Shown: positions 44,161-57,150, counted from the stretch's first letter. The stretch: 64,000 nt of DNA from Nelumbo lutea (GCA_022828595.1 JAKGHH010000002.1:84722076-84786075), one strand, 5' to 3'. Made by a program: numbers and translations. The notes: generated by a model not told the origin, from the sequence alone.

Positions 44161-45900
44161 CCCTGAAATTTCAACCCAAGAGTCTTCTCCATTTATTCTT
44201 TTATCAAATCAAGAGTCCCTTTCAAACTCTTTCATTAGCTTGAAGCACCCACAACCCAAATCCCCTTGATCCTAACACTTCTAAATCAATTAAACCATAC
44301 AATTGAACCCTAGACACACCAATAAATATTTACCCATAAATTTTCAACCTAAAATTCCCCCATTTGCCCCATCATAAAAAAATATTCCATTTCAAATGCT
44401 CTCGTTGATCCAAATTTCTATGATTTTGGCCCTCCAAAACCAATAAGATGTTTTCATCATATCCTAGACACCCTTAAAACCCTTCCCACAAAAATTCAAC
44501 CCAAAATACCTTTGCTTGCCCCTTCATTACACTAAGATTCTATTTCAAAGCTTTGCATTAACTAAATCAAGTCTATTCCCTGCTTAATCTCAGCACAATT
44601 GAGCTAATCTGACCCTACCAATCAACTCATAATGCTCAAAAACACCACATTGCCAAATTTCAACAAAAAATCCCTCATTTTCCCCTCAACCACACCAAGA
44701 TTTTATTTCAAAGTTAATAAATTAACCAAATCAATACCCCTTTATATCTACCTAATTTGAGCCTATTTAGGCAAATCTGACCCCACCAATCGATTCAAAA
44801 TGCCTAAAAACCCCACCCTATAAAACTTTAGACAAAAAGATCCTTATTTGCCCTCCATATAAAAAGATTCCATTTTGGACAATCTTATTGGCCCATACAC
44901 AATCTCATTGGAATCATTACCCCTCTAGATCTGCTTGACTCAAGCCTATTTAGTAGGGGTGCCCATGAGAAGAGCAACTCATGAATTGTTTGAGCTCGAC
45001 TCGTGAAAAGCTTGGTTCAAATCAGTCTAAACCGAGCTTCGAGTCGAATATATATGCTCGTTTGCTAATCGAGCCGAGCTTGAGCTTAATAAAGCTCGGC
45101 TTGTGAGGCTTGCGAGCCTAATTGTGTACATAGGGTGTCACCAGGAGTCACTACCCCTCTAGATCTGCTTGACTCGAGCCTATTTAGTAGGGGTGGCCAC
45201 GAAAGGAGCTACTCATGAGTTGTACGAGCTCGGCTCGTGAAAAACTTGGTTCAACTCAATCTAAACCGAGCTTCGAGCCGAATATATGCTAGTTTGCTAA
45301 TCGAGCCGAGCTCGAGCTTAATAAAGCTCAACTCATGAGGCTTGCGAGCCTATTTTTGTACATAGGGTGTCACCTCGGCTTGGTACCTCAGTCACTAAGG
45401 GAGACCTCGGCTCAACACTCGACAACTGAGGGAGACCTCAACTCGGCACCTCATAAACCTCAACTTGATACCTTGGCTGCTAGGGAGACCTCGACTCAGA
45501 ACCTCGGCTATTAGGGAGACCTCAACTCGACACTTCATCAATTGAGGGGGATATGCAATCAAAGGTAGTCGAGTTCGAGTCGAGGTCGAGCTTCTGAGCT
45601 TTTGACTTGAGCCGAGCTCGGGCTCAAGTCTCTAATTCTAGTCGAGCTTGAATCTGATAGTTTATGAGCGAGCTAAGCTCGAATATCCAGATATTCGGCT
45701 TGGCTTGGCTCGACTTGAATCCACCCTTACTATTTAGGTCAATTTGACCCCGCCAATCGATTCAAAATGCCTAAAAACCCCACCTTATAAAACTTCAAAA
45801 AGAAATACCAGTGTTTGCCCTCCATATAAAAAGACTCAATTTTAGACAATCTCATTGGCCCATGCATGCAAAACCACATACTCAAATCCATCTCCACCGT
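44160..45900. repeat. Degenerate tandem array, units of about 150-180 bp
   Basis: A recurring block (TTTCAACCCAAAA, about 15 bases, TTTGCCCC, then ATTCCATTTCAAA) starts near 44171, 44344, 44496, 44660, 44829 and 45795. Later units share CAATCGATTCAAAATGCCTA and AAAAACCCCACC. Removing the MITE at 44954-45729 places the last two units about 180 bp apart. At least six units, strongly diverged. Confidence 0.75.
44954..45729. mobile_element. 776-bp hAT-type MITE with internal 234-bp duplication
   Basis: Starts TAGGGGTG and ends CCACCCTTA, flanked by the exact 8-bp repeat CTATTTAG (44946-44953 and 45730-45737). Its left part plus left flank is duplicated: 44919-45152 recurs at 45153 to about 45375, including a second CTATTTAG and TAGGGGTGG. 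Interior rich in GAGCTCG/GAGCCGAG motifs. Confidence 0.88.
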
Positions 45901-48442
45901 TCATTTTTTTTAACCCAAAATACCCACCATTAGATTAACATTTTGTTTTGGCCTCCTTAGACCCAAATTGGCTAAAATACCCCTAACCTTACCAAAATGA
46001 CCGAAATACCTAAATTAAAATTTTAAATAATTAAATAAATACCATAATTAATTATGATATTTATTTAATTAATAGACAATATGTATAAAAATACTATTAA
46101 TTAATTAATAGTATTTTGATATAATTAATTAGTTATTCATTAATTAACAATATTTTTTTATTAATTATGTTATTTAATTAAATAAATAGCATACTTAATT
46201 CATAAATATTGTTAATTAATTAAATAATTAAAAAAATATCGTAAAATAATGTTCATTAACACTGATAATTAATTAGATAAATTAGATAGTTCATTAGAGA
46301 TTGGGAGAAGTACATGATGAGGTGGCTTCACGAGGGAGCAAGAAAGGCTAAAATGAAGATTGTTTGAGAGTGTTCGCGATTGGGGTAAGGGAGAAAGCTC
46401 AGGACATGACGTGGCATGTTTCTACTTTAGTATATATATATATATATATTTCATATAATTTATATATAAAATAATTAAATTATATAAATAGTTTATATAT
46501 TTATATAAATAAAATATTTATTTTATATATTTATTAATTACCTAAAATAATTAATTGGTTGAATTGAATCGAATTGAATATTCAAATATTTAATTGGACT
46601 AAAATTGGAATATTAATTTTCAATATTTGTCGGATATTGAATAAAATTTGAATATCGAATTTTCTAATCGAATTTGAATTTGGATATTACTTGATTTGAT
46701 TCGAATTCGATCTTGTTTAGCCCGTAGTTTTTAACCCATTATTAGCCCAAGGTTCAATGTATTCACACACTCAACACCCAAGCGTATAACCATATTGATA
46801 CTTTTTTCATTTAACCCATTATTAACCCATTCCTTCATGTATTTTTTATATTTTTATTTGAAATTATAGGACCAAAATGGTTGAACTCTTTACTCACTAC
46901 AAGCCAAGACAACTGGATTTCTAAAATGGCCTCAATCCTTTTTTAATATACAATATGGATTAGTGATATATTAATTATTTTAGGTAATTAATTGTTTTAG
47001 TGCATGCAATATTAGAAATCGAAAAAATATGAAACAATCATATCCATGAATCCTTTTTCATTTTCTCTTAAACATTATATTAATTTTCATTTAATTAATT
47101 TCCCAATCAATTGGGTTAGCATAAAATTAATTTAGGAGAGAATCAACGCTGAAGATTAATTTTTTCTAATCTAATATATAAAATGTTTTGGTTAGTATTT
47201 TCTTTTGAGAAAAGCCCACAAGCAACTTCATTGAAATTACTGAGAAATAAACTCGATGCCGTTCAATTTTGGTTAGCAAACAAGCCAAATTAATTAATTT
47301 GTTTAGTTTTAATATCATTAAACATTTAATCTTAAATTAATTTTATATTTAGTTATAAGAACAATTGGAATCCAAAAAGTCTTTTGCAATTAATGACAAC
47401 TGATTTCTTAATGCCCATTCCATCACTTGAAGTGTAAGATGCCCCGGTTGCCCCCCCTGTTAGGTTGCAGATTTTATTTTATTTTATTTTTTCTTTTTTC
47501 GGTTGTTGATTCTCCCCGCCCGTCCTTTTACTCCACTTTGTTATCATATTCTACATTCTTTTACCATATTTTAAGGGACACATAGGCAGACACTTGGTGA
47601 CCTGTCCCAATATTTCAAGAATCAACACCCATAACCCCTTTTATTTGTAAAAGATGGATGGCCTGTTTACGTTTTCACTTTTCACCTGTCGAGATTTATA
47701 TTGCGTTTGGATAAGCTCTGGGACTCGAAAGTATTTTCGTTATGCTTTTAAAAGCAACTCTTACAGTCTTACCAAACACTTTTGGTCTCTCACAGCGCTA
47801 AAAGCCAAAGCTTGGATTAAATAGTGCAAAATTGTCTTACACAGAAGACATATTGAGAAACTTAGAATATGTTTGGTTTGATAGAAAATAAGAGAAAAAA
47901 ATGTATGGAGTCGAGGGAAAGTTCTTAGAGAGATTTTGCGAAATTCCTTAATAACTTAATTACCCTCAACTTTCTATTTCTCCCTTATATTTTATCAAAC
48001 CAAACAATAGGCTTAAGGTTAACTTCTTTCTTTCCTTCGGGAGCTTTTCCTGAGCTTGTGTTGTAAGCCCAAGTAAATTGGAAAAAAATAAAAAATAAAA
48101 ACGTATAATCTAGAAAAAACTAAATTTTCAACCAAGAAAAAGGAAATAAAAAGAGAAGAAACAGAGCCTTTTGTTTATGATGGTAGTGATCCTTTTCAAT
48201 TAGATAGTTTCTTTATACAAGTTAATTGAAAGGATTATAAAAAGGCACTCCATTTTAAATAATAAAAAAAAAGGAAAAAGAAGAAGAATTAAAAAAAAAA
48301 AAAAAAAAACTCCAAAGCCACTACATATGAAGTAGGAATAAAGGGTATTGCTGAATCTTTGCTACCAATGCATACATGAGAGAGATATACGTCTAAGACC
48401 ACTCAAAAGCCAGCCAATTAATGTCATTTTGTAAGTAGTAGA
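45901..48442. other. AT-rich intergenic DNA
   Basis: Low-complexity TTAATTAATTAA stretches (46020-46260), a (TA)n run at 46430-46450 and GAATT-type repeats at 46555-46700. A poly-A run lies at 48291-48310. No gene recognised. Confidence 0.5.
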
Positions 48443-48680
48443 CTACTTCTTGGAGAGGAGCTTCTCCCTCAACTCGGCCACATCGATTTCGCCAAAGTGA
48501 CTTTCGGGAATCCAGTTACCTGTTTTTGGATCTCTCATCCAGAAGTCCTCCTTGGACGACTGTGCAGGAGTTTCGGATCTAGAAGCACCATAATCTGAGA
48601 TTTTCCTGGCAACACAAACCACTGAAGGTGATGACTTTCCGTAATTCTCTGTGGTCGCTGCAGCAGAAAATAATCTCCGG
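48443..48680 (-). CDS. LEA_3/SAG21-like exon 2
   Basis: 238 coding bases containing the whole conserved domain and the stop at 48443-48445. The open frame extends upstream into the intron, but the cag acceptor at 48683-48681 and the family start favour splicing. Confidence 0.88.
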
Positions 48681-48897
48681 CTGCATTCGGATAAACAGAT
48701 AAAAATCAATGAGATAGCAGTAACAACATGCAATAATCGATCACGAAGATATATACAAACTGTATATATATGCATGAAATAGTATATATATATTTATATA
48801 TATATATATCGAAATCGAAACTATGCATGGCTATTGAGTAGCAAAGACCAAGCACAAACCTGAGGGAGATGAAGCTGTTAAGAGATATCTTTGCCAT
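48443..48897 (-). CDS. LEA_3 / SAG21-like small protein, two exons
   Basis: Exon 1 (48897-48860) encodes the start of a Ser/Arg-rich presequence, MAKISLNSFISL; exon 2 (48680-48443) continues RRLFSAAATTENYGKSS to the stop. Splicing (CTCAG before gtttgt; atgcag before CCGG) gives 91 residues. The C-terminal half, FWMRDPKTGNWIPESHFGE then IDVAELREKLLSKK, matches the LEA_3 signature (W-x-x-DP-x-TG, then E-IDVAELR). Family members (SAG21/LEA5, DI21) are small, often mitochondrial proteins induced by drought, oxidative stress and senescence. The basic, hydroxylated N-terminus without acidic residues fits mitochondrial import. The exact paralogue is not decided. Confidence 0.88.
48860..48897 (-). 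CDS. LEA_3/SAG21-like exon 1
   Basis: 38 coding bases; the next codon (Ser) is split with exon 2. The short first exon ending inside the presequence is the usual gene layout of this family. Confidence 0.8.
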
Positions 48898-48975
48898 ATG
48901 TTGAATGACTGACTTATGACTTTCAGAGAAGAAAGAGAGATTTTGGCTTTGCAAGAAAGGAATGGGAAGCGAGGG

Positions 48976-48983
48976 CTTTTATA
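48976..48983 (-). promoter_or_regulatory. TATA box of the LEA_3 gene
   Basis: TATAAAAG on the minus strand, 79 bases upstream of the start codon. This fits a leader of about 45-50 bases. Confidence 0.7.
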
Positions 48984-50572
48984 GCCGCGTAATGAAGAAG
49001 GGCTCTCGTCCAAAATTCTCACTCTTTCAATTTTACAAGTTTTTGGATTTCTAATCATACAAGGATACGTAATTAGTAGGATATTTTTTAGGAAACTGGA
49101 AACAACTCTCCCTCTGGCTCTCTCATGAATGCCGTTGGCATTAGGAATTTAGTATCTGGCATGGGGCCCACAAAGGAAAAATTCTAACTAATCATAGAAG
49201 GGCCGGGACCCGGGGTGCAGATCTTTTTCTGGCGCTCACCTTCACAAATCACAAATCACAGTGGTTGCCATTGACTACGGTCTTATTGGAGTCAACCGTT
49301 GTCCCTGGAAATTGGAAAAGGCTGGGTTTGGGATTGGAAGTCTCAAGGAAGAGCCGGTTATCCTACTTAGCAATGCAGCAAATATTGGTGTAGAAGAGTG
49401 TCACTACTCACTACTCATTACTCATTTCTTTAGCTTAGGCTCTGCTTAGTAAGAGTGCAAATATTGAATCAAACCAAATTTGCCCTCTAGTTTTGTAGGT
49501 GTCTGATGAGAATACGTTTCGTATTGAAAATGAAAATAAATTTGTTTTTTCTGAAGCTTTTACATTAAAAAAAAAAAAAGGTAGATTTTAGTCGTATATC
49601 CACCACACACCCAAATACGATACAAAATTTATAATGCAAATCAAACCCAACTGATTCAATTACGCTATTCTCCCATGAAGCCAGTATATTTCAATATTTG
49701 AGTTCCGAATTCCGATATATAAGGAAAATGCTTGGTGGGCTTTGATATTGTAGCATTACGTCTGGGTTATGGGCCTTTAGATTGGGATGTGACGTGGTTG
49801 AGGGATCCCAATTCCACCCCACTTGACAACCTCCACGCTCCACCTGAGATATCCATATCCTATCCAGCTAAAGATGCGTAATGTTGGGTTCCATTATAAT
49901 AATATGTGGCAATTCATGGCTTAAGCCTTAAATGTGGTGTCGTTGGACTTGGGCTAATGATAGGTTTATCTTCTTCCCTTTATAATAAATCAACATTATT
50001 ATCATAAGCCTTTGTCCCACCCACCTCACAACCTTTGAATGGTACATTGTAAACATTTCCCTATTATGGATGAATAAAGACGGACGAATTCTGAATTCCT
50101 CACTTGTATTAAGTTATGAGTTATTTTAATAAAAATATCAATAAATAATAGATAAAATAAAATAAAATATTAAATGGATTTTATTTTGAAGGCAAAGAAG
50201 CAGCTGACTTGGATATGAGTCACATATCATCGTTTTTTTTTTTAACATCATTGGTTTGAAAAAACATGTAGATGTCTACTCTCTAGACTCTAATCTTTCT
50301 TTTTTCCCATTTAAAATCAATGCTAAGAAATAAGAATCCAATACCTGCAGAGAGGCTGCAACTCTTCACTTTCGGCAACAACGGATCGAAGAGGGCACCT
50401 AATACCTTTTTTATCTTAAAGAATCTACTTTAGTCTTTAGTCTCAATTCAATCTTTTCTTTTTTTTTTTTTTTATGCATAATCCTGACAACTCGGCACTT
50501 TTTTTTGTTCGACTAAAATACATACCAATCGCTCCTCGCCAGTATTATGTTTTCACCTGTTTTTTTTTTTTT
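48984..50572. other. Upstream of LEA_3 gene, no further gene seen
   Basis: The first few hundred bases are the likely promoter. The remainder is AT-rich with poly-T runs at 50460-50474 and 50560-50573. No element boundary recognised. Confidence 0.4.
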
Positions 50573-51003
50573 TAATTATGCACGGAATTTGTTCAGTAAA
50601 ATTAAACAATAAAACATATAAGAGAATACGATTCTTTTATATTTCTAATTTTTTAAATAATGATTAATTATTTATATTTTATAATACATTTAATAAAATT
50701 TTTATATTACAAAAATAACAATAATTTAATTCAGTTAAGTTTTTTCATTAAACTCATGAAACAACCAATCCGACCAATTCGACCTGAATTGCTCAATTTC
50801 TAATATTTCTGGTTGAAATTGGGATTGGGTTCACTGTGTCCATTTGTAAATTGACCAAAATCGAACACAATCACATATATATAATATTAATATTTTTATA
50901 CTTTAAATAGAATTTTTTAATATGGGAAGGTGAGGAAATTCCCATATTTCTTAGTCTCAAACATTTTACATTATAAATTTATTTTTTAATAATATTAAGC
51001 AAA
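50573..51003 (-). mobile_element. Helitron-family fragment A
   Basis: Minus orientation. Begins with the broken terminal motif TGCACGGAATTTGTT, then the subterminal block (ACATATAAGAGAATAC) and interior (AACCAATCCGACC, TTTGTAAATTGACCAAAATC) shared with the copies at 55.2 and 60.6 kb. The hairpin and CTAG end are missing. Confidence 0.5.
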
Positions 51004-51560
51004 AGCTAAATAATAGAATGGATCATTTACTAAAATACCCCTTACAGTTTCATGGATTTACTAAAATCTACCATATAGTTAGTATTTTACTAAAACACCA
51101 TTTATTATTTGCAATGGATTTAATCAATCTTCCATTAGATGACAGTGGAAATGACCGTGTTGAGCCTAATGTTCATTTAAATAAATTTGATCAAAAGAAA
51201 ATAAAAATAAAAATACCACTTTTGCCCTTAATAAGACACGAGAAACCGCTTTATTAGCTATATTTGGTCGATTTTGTTTTCTATACAAAAATGTTAATAT
51301 TTTTGAAATAAAAAATCATGGGCGTAATGGCCAAACAAACGCTCCTTAATGAAATGTTGATTAAGTAAATAAGTTGTAAAATATATGAGATGTTTTAGTA
51401 AAATAAAAACTATAAGGTAGGTTTAAGTAAATATATAAAAGTATATGGTGTGTTTTAGTAAATGGCCCTAATAGAAACACATAAAAGTATACAATTGTTT
51501 TATATTTTCAACTTTTTAAACAATTAATAATTATTCATATTATACTATTATTTAGTAAAT
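51004..51560 (-). mobile_element. Helitron-family fragment B
   Basis: Minus orientation. Matches 54310-54760 and, inverted, 60880-61320 (ATGGATTTACTAAAATCTAC, AATCAATCTTCCATTAGATG, AAAATCATGGGCGTAATGG). Terminal hairpin missing; it joins fragment C at about 51560. A 79-codon frame inside it is chance: the other copies do not keep it. Confidence 0.55.
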
Positions 51561-51617
51561 CCTTGCACGGGATTTGTTAAGTTAAAGATAAATAATAGAA
51601 ACATATAAGAGTATACA

Positions 51618-51800
51618 TAGGGATGTCAAAGAGTCGTGTTCGGCACGAGTTTGTCCCGGTCCTAACCCGACCCTCTAGCACTCCAACCCGAACCCAATCC
51701 GATCCAGCTTTAAAAATGCACGATTCTTGAACCTGACCCGACCTATAGGGTTTAACCCGGTTCCAACCCAACTTGACCCGTATAGTTTTAAATGTATTTT
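51618..51800. mobile_element. Partial MITE in Helitron copy C
   Basis: Starts TAGGGATGTCAAAGAG, a MITE-type end, and is rich in ACCCGACC/AACCCG blocks. The matching right end is not clear and the adjoining Helitron sequence is altered, so it is probably truncated. Confidence 0.4.
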
Positions 51801-51955
51801 TTTAACACATTTTGAAGACCTAAAATACATTAAATTAAATAAGGAAATTGTTTTATAGATTCTAAGGTGTTATTTTTTCCATTTAAATTAAATAAGGAAA
51901 TTGTTTTACAATACAAAGACAAAAATTAATTTTAGATAGAGTTGTTTATCAAACT

Positions 51956-52492
51956 TAAGGATGACAATTTTCCCCATTTCCCTGATCCTTGTGGGGATCT
52001 GCCCCAAATGGGGCGCAAATGGGGATGATTTTCCCCCACGCGGGGACAAAGATTGGGAAACTTTCATCCCCATTGGTGGGACAGTGTAGGGACGGGAAGA
52101 GCACTCCCTGCCCCACATGGACCCTGATCCCCACCCCATGGGATCCTCACTAATATATATGTATATATATGCATAGTTTATATATGTATATATGTACACA
52201 TACGTCAATATATTAATATTTTTAAAAACATGGTTGAATATGTTTGAACCTTTTCTAATAGGATTATAAATTTTAATTATTTTATTTTTGTTTTTTAAAT
52301 AAAATAAAAATAAAAAACATAATGGTTGGCATTATAAAGAAACACAGGGAGTGGGGATCCCCGTGGAGACAGGGATGGGGATAACTTTGTCCCTGTTAGC
52401 AAGGATGGGGACTGGGACGTGGATGAGGATTTTTGTGGGGACAAGGATGGGTAAAGGCTCCTCGTCCCTGCCCCACCCCATTGCCATTCTAA
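51956..52492. mobile_element. 537-bp hAT-type MITE (CCCC/GGGG-rich family) in copy C
   Basis: Ends TAAGGATGACAA and TTGCCATTCTAA, flanked by exact ATCAAACT (51948-51955, 52493-52500). GGGGATCCCC-type arms enclose an AT-rich core. The same element in the same site appears inverted at 62690-63241. Confidence 0.85.
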
Positions 52493-53840
52493 ATCAAACT
52501 AATGAAACTAACCAATCCAGTTTCTAGTATTTCTAATCGGCTTTGGTTCAACAACTTCCCAACCTCGATGGGTTGGATTAGTTTCGCTTTGGCCATTTAT
52601 AAACTAATTAAAATTCAACAACCTAACCATAGATAATAATTATTGAAAATTTATAGCAAAAATGCACAATTATTAAAAATATATTGATAATTACAAAAAT
52701 ACAATAAGTACTAAAAATATATTAACTTAGTCAATAAAAAATATAATCTCAAATAATAGTTTAATCTCTAATAAGTATTAATCAATAAGTTATAACAAAA
52801 ATACAATAAATACAATAAGTACAATAAGTTAAATTTAAAATTTTCACTAATAGTAGTTTAATCTCCAATAATTATTAAAAGTTTTCTATTAAATAACAAA
52901 ACAAAATAAATTTACACATAATCATTGAAAATACATTTATCACAAAAACAATAAATAATTACTGAAATACAATAAATATTAATTTTAGTATATATAATTA
53001 TATAATAAATATAGATTAAGAGTAAAATTATTATTAATAAATATTAATTTTTTGAAAGTTATTTTCTCGAATTATTACTTAATATAAGTGAAATTATATA
53101 TTTACAACATTATGTAAAAGTATTAAATTATTATTAATCTCAATATTATGTAATTATTATTTTTCTACTTTTTAGATTTTTTAAATTTATTACATAATTT
53201 ATTTATTTTAACTATTTAAAATCTAGTTATGTTAAATATTTTTTATTTAAAATATTTAGTTATTTAAATACTGAAATAATATGTGAAATATTTAAATTTT
53301 AAAATGTTAATTATTTTTTGAGTTTAATTATCCATAAAATCACAATTTATACTATTATCACATAATTTCATTATTAATTTTATAATATATTAAATTATAT
53401 TAATTTCAATATTATTTTTCTAATTTAAAGAATATTTTTAAATTTATTACATAATTTCGTTGTTTTAACTATTTAAAATCTAGTTGTGGTAAATATTTAA
53501 ATATTCTATAAAATATTTAAATTTTTTCTTATTTAAATTGTATTTATTTAAAGCTATTACATATTATTAAATATTTGAAAAACATTTAAATTGATAATCG
53601 AGAAAAACATAATTTAAATTGTTAGTAAATAATTTCGTGATATATATTTGTAAAATTATAAAATTATTTTTTGTGCTTTAATCAATACTTTAAAGTTATT
53701 ATATAATTTTGTTAGAATATTTAAATAGTTCTTAATTTTTTTAATTCAAACTTTCTTTAGATGGATAAAGATAAAAATTGGGGGAGAGGATAAATAGGAA
53801 TTAGTTATAATTTAGGAGAGAAACTCTATACTAAATTAGA

Positions 53841-54010
53841 GGAATTCAGCTTCAATTAGGGCAAAGCCCATTCGGCAGCTTTTACTGTCTTGCATTGAGA
53901 ATATCTCCGCACTTGCGTGCTTTATTTTATGGGAGTTATTCCCAATGCAAGATTGCAAAAGGCTCTTAGAATGCTATGGGCACAGATTTGCCCTGATAGA
54001 AGTTGATCTC
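53841..54010. mobile_element. 170-bp foldback MITE in copy C
   Basis: Flanked by exact AAATTAGA (53833-53840, 54011-54018). The ends share an inverted AGGGCAAA block. Comparison with the uninterrupted copy D (about 56935) shows the empty site CTAAATTAGAGATAATTTT. Confidence 0.75.
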
Positions 54011-54266
54011 AAATTAGAGATAATTTTGGAGATAAATAGGAATTAGAGATAATTTCGTAGAGAAATTCTCTACTAAATTAGAGATAATTTTGGAGAGAGT
54101 GGGGTATAGTGCAAAAGGTAGTTCTGGAGAAAATTTAAGAGAAGATATTATTTTGGTTATTGGGAAAGTGCATCTCATTGGTTGTTTCAAAAATGACATG
54201 AAATAAAAAAAATAAAAAATTCAAAAAGTGGGGAAAATTTCTTGACATTTTGTTTTAATATATATA

Positions 54267-57150
54267 CTAGTGAGGACCCGTGCGATACATGGGATTTATT
54301 AAACGTAAGCTAAATAGTAGAAAGGGGCATTTATGGAAATACCCCTTATAGTTTGATGGATTTACTAAAATCTACCCTATAGTTAAAATTTTACTAAAAC
54401 ACCACTTATAATTTGCAATGGATTTAATCAATCTTCCATTAGATGATAGTGGAAAATGATAGTGTTGACCCAAATGTTCATTTAAATAAATTTAATCAAA
54501 AGAAAATAAAAATAAAAATACCATTTTTGTCCTTAATAAGACATGAACAACCACTTTATTGGCTATATTTGGTCAATTTTGTTTTTTTGTACAAAAAAAG
54601 TATTAAGGGTATTTTTTGGAATAAAAAATCATGGGCCTAATGGAAAAACAAACACTTCGTAACGAAAGGTTGATTAAGTAAATAAGTTATAAAATATATG
54701 GGACATTTTAATAAAATGAAAACTATAAGGTAGGTTTAAGTAAATATGTAAAACTATAAGGTGTGTAGGAATGGGCTCCCATGGGAACCCCCATCCCTGT
54801 GGGGATCCGAATCCCCAAAATGTTTTCAAATAATAGTATTTTTTAAATAAATAAAAAATTTAAATAATAAATAATGTTTTTAATATGTTTTGATATATAT
54901 ATAATATATAATAGTATATTTAATATAAATAATATATATATATTATCGGGTCAGGGCGGGGCGGGGACCTTACCCCATCCTTGACCCCGACCCCGACCGA
55001 GGATTCCTATTAATCCTCGTTCTCCGCCCCACCTCGCCAAAACAATCCCCATCCCCGACCCCATTGGGTCGGGGAAGTCAGGTCCCATCTGGGATTGGGA
55101 AAATTGCCATCCCTAAAGGTTTGTTTAGTAAATGACCCTAATAGGCATAAGAGTATACAATTGCTTTATATTTTCAACTTTTTAAATAATTAATAATTAT
55201 TAATATTATATATACTACTTTAATAAATTTTTTATAATACAAAATAACAATAATTAATTTCAGTTAGGTTTATTCATCAAATTGATGAAACCAACCAACC
55301 CGATTAAGTCGACTCAAGTTGGTTAGTTTTCTAGTATTTTAGGTTGGCTTTCATTCAAAAACTTCCCAATTCGACTAAGTTGGATCAATTTCACTTTGAC
55401 CATTTGTAAGCCGACCAAAATCGAATGACCTAACCATGGATATATATTAATATTTTATATTTTAAATATAATTTTTAATATGGATAAGCGGAAAATTTCC
55501 TGTATTTCTTAATCTAAAATGTTTTATATCATAAATATAATTTTTAAATTTATTTTTCAATAATTGTATTGGAAATTGACCAAACAAAAAATTGACCCAA
55601 ACCAATACAACTTGAGTGGATTGGTTTTCACAAAAGGTTAGTTGGTTTCATCTAACCAACTCCTTAACCTGACTAGGTCAATTTGATTGGCCACATACGA
55701 CTAAACCGAACCAACTCATGAACACTCATAATTTCAGCTTAATTAATAGTCTCATCTCTAATAAATAACAATAGTTTAACCGCCAATGATTATTGAAAAA
55801 TACAAAAATTACATAAATACAATAAGTACTAAAAATATATTAACTTAGTCAATAAATATTATAATCTCAAATAATAGTTTAATCTCTAACAAATATTAAT
55901 CAATAACTTATAACAAAAATACAAAAATTAAATTTAAAATTTTCAATAATAGTAGTTTAATCTCCAATAATTACTTAAAGTTTTCTGTTAAATAACAAAA
56001 CAAAATAAATTTATACATAATAATTGAACATACATTTATCACAAAAAACAATAAATAATTACTGGAATACAATAAATACTAATTTTAGTATATATAATTA
56101 TATAATAAATACAGAATAAGAGTTTAAAATTATTATTAATAAATATTAATTTTTTTGAAAGTTATTTTCTCGAATTATTACTTGATATAAATGAAATTAA
56201 TTATTTATAATATTAAATAAAAATATTAAATTATTATTAATTTCAATAATATATTATAATTATTTTTCTACTCTTTAGAAATTTTTAAATTTATTACATA
56301 ATTTCTTTATTTTAACTATTTAAAATCTACTTATGTTAAATATTTTGTTATTTAAATACTTAAATAATATGTAAAATATTTAAATATTAAAATATTAAAA
56401 TATTAATTATTTATTGGATTAGTTATCCATAAAATCATAATTTATACTATCATTACATAATTTCATTATTAATTTCAATATTATGTTATTATTATTTTTC
56501 TACTTTGAAGAGTTTTTTTAATTTATTACATAATTTCGTTATTTTAACTATTTAAAATCTATTTGTGATAAATATTTAGTTATTTAAATATTTAAATAAT
56601 CTAGAAGATATTTATTTATTTTTATTTTTGAATTTTATTTATTTAAAGCTATTACATATTATTAAATACTTGAAAAACATTTAAACTAATAATCCAGAAA
56701 AACATAAATTAAATTGTTAGTACATATATCATTTCGTGATATATTGTTTTTTAAACATAAAATTATTTTTTGTGTTTTTAATAAATATTTTAAGTTTATT
56801 ATATAATTTTAATAGAATATTTAAATTATTTTAAATTTTTTAATCCAAACTTTCTTTAGATAGATATAGATAAAAAGTAAGGGAGAGGATAAATAGGAAT
56901 TAGAGATAATTTAGGAGAGAAACTCCCTACTAAATTAGAGATAATTTTGGAAATAAATAGGAATTATAGATAATTAGAAGATAAATATGAATTAGAGATA
57001 ATTTTGGAGAAAGTGGGGGAGGTATTTTAGGAGAAATTTTAGGAGAATAGATTATTTAGGTTATTGGGAAAGTGCATCTCATTGGTTGTCTTAAAAATGG
57101 AATGGAATAGAAAAATAAAAAATTCGAAAATGTGATATCACATGATTATA
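54267..57150 (-). mobile_element. Helitron-family copy D, minus, with complete 3' terminus
   Basis: On the minus strand it ends in a hairpin (54277-54293, CCCGTG paired with CATGGG on the plus strand), then TCCTCA and CTAG (54270-54267) followed by T. This is the Helitron 3' signature. The interior is AT-rich and noncoding. The 5' end is uncertain: similarity to other copies is lost after AAATTCGAAAATGTG near 57130. Confidence 0.7.
54766..55115. mobile_element. 350-bp hAT-type MITE in copy D
   Basis: Ends TAGGAATGGG and TTGCCATCCCTA, flanked by AAGGTGTG (54758-54765) and AAGGTTTG (55116-55123). The other Helitron copies have the uninterrupted sequence AAGGTGTGTTTTAGTAAATG or close variants. 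Same CCCC/GGGG-rich family as 51956-52492 but a different site. Confidence 0.85.

Larger units (their letters stand above)
51561..54266 (-). mobile_element. Helitron-family copy C, minus, with three nested MITEs
   Basis: The 3' side starts with half of the terminal hairpin (CCTTGCACGGG at 51561) and the 5' side ends at 54266, abutting the CTAG end of copy D. The 5' region shares GTGCATCTCATTGGTTGT and TTGTTTTAATATATA with copies D and E. It matches copy F (61331-63426) in inverse orientation, including a MITE at the identical site. No Rep/helicase gene, so it is non-autonomous. Confidence 0.6.

Noticed and set aside
51018..51257. 79-codon frame, also seen at 54443-54640 and 61010-61210 (minus)
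   Set aside because: It recurs because it lies in the Helitron subterminal region. The frames differ in length and are broken between copies, so there is no sign of selection for protein.
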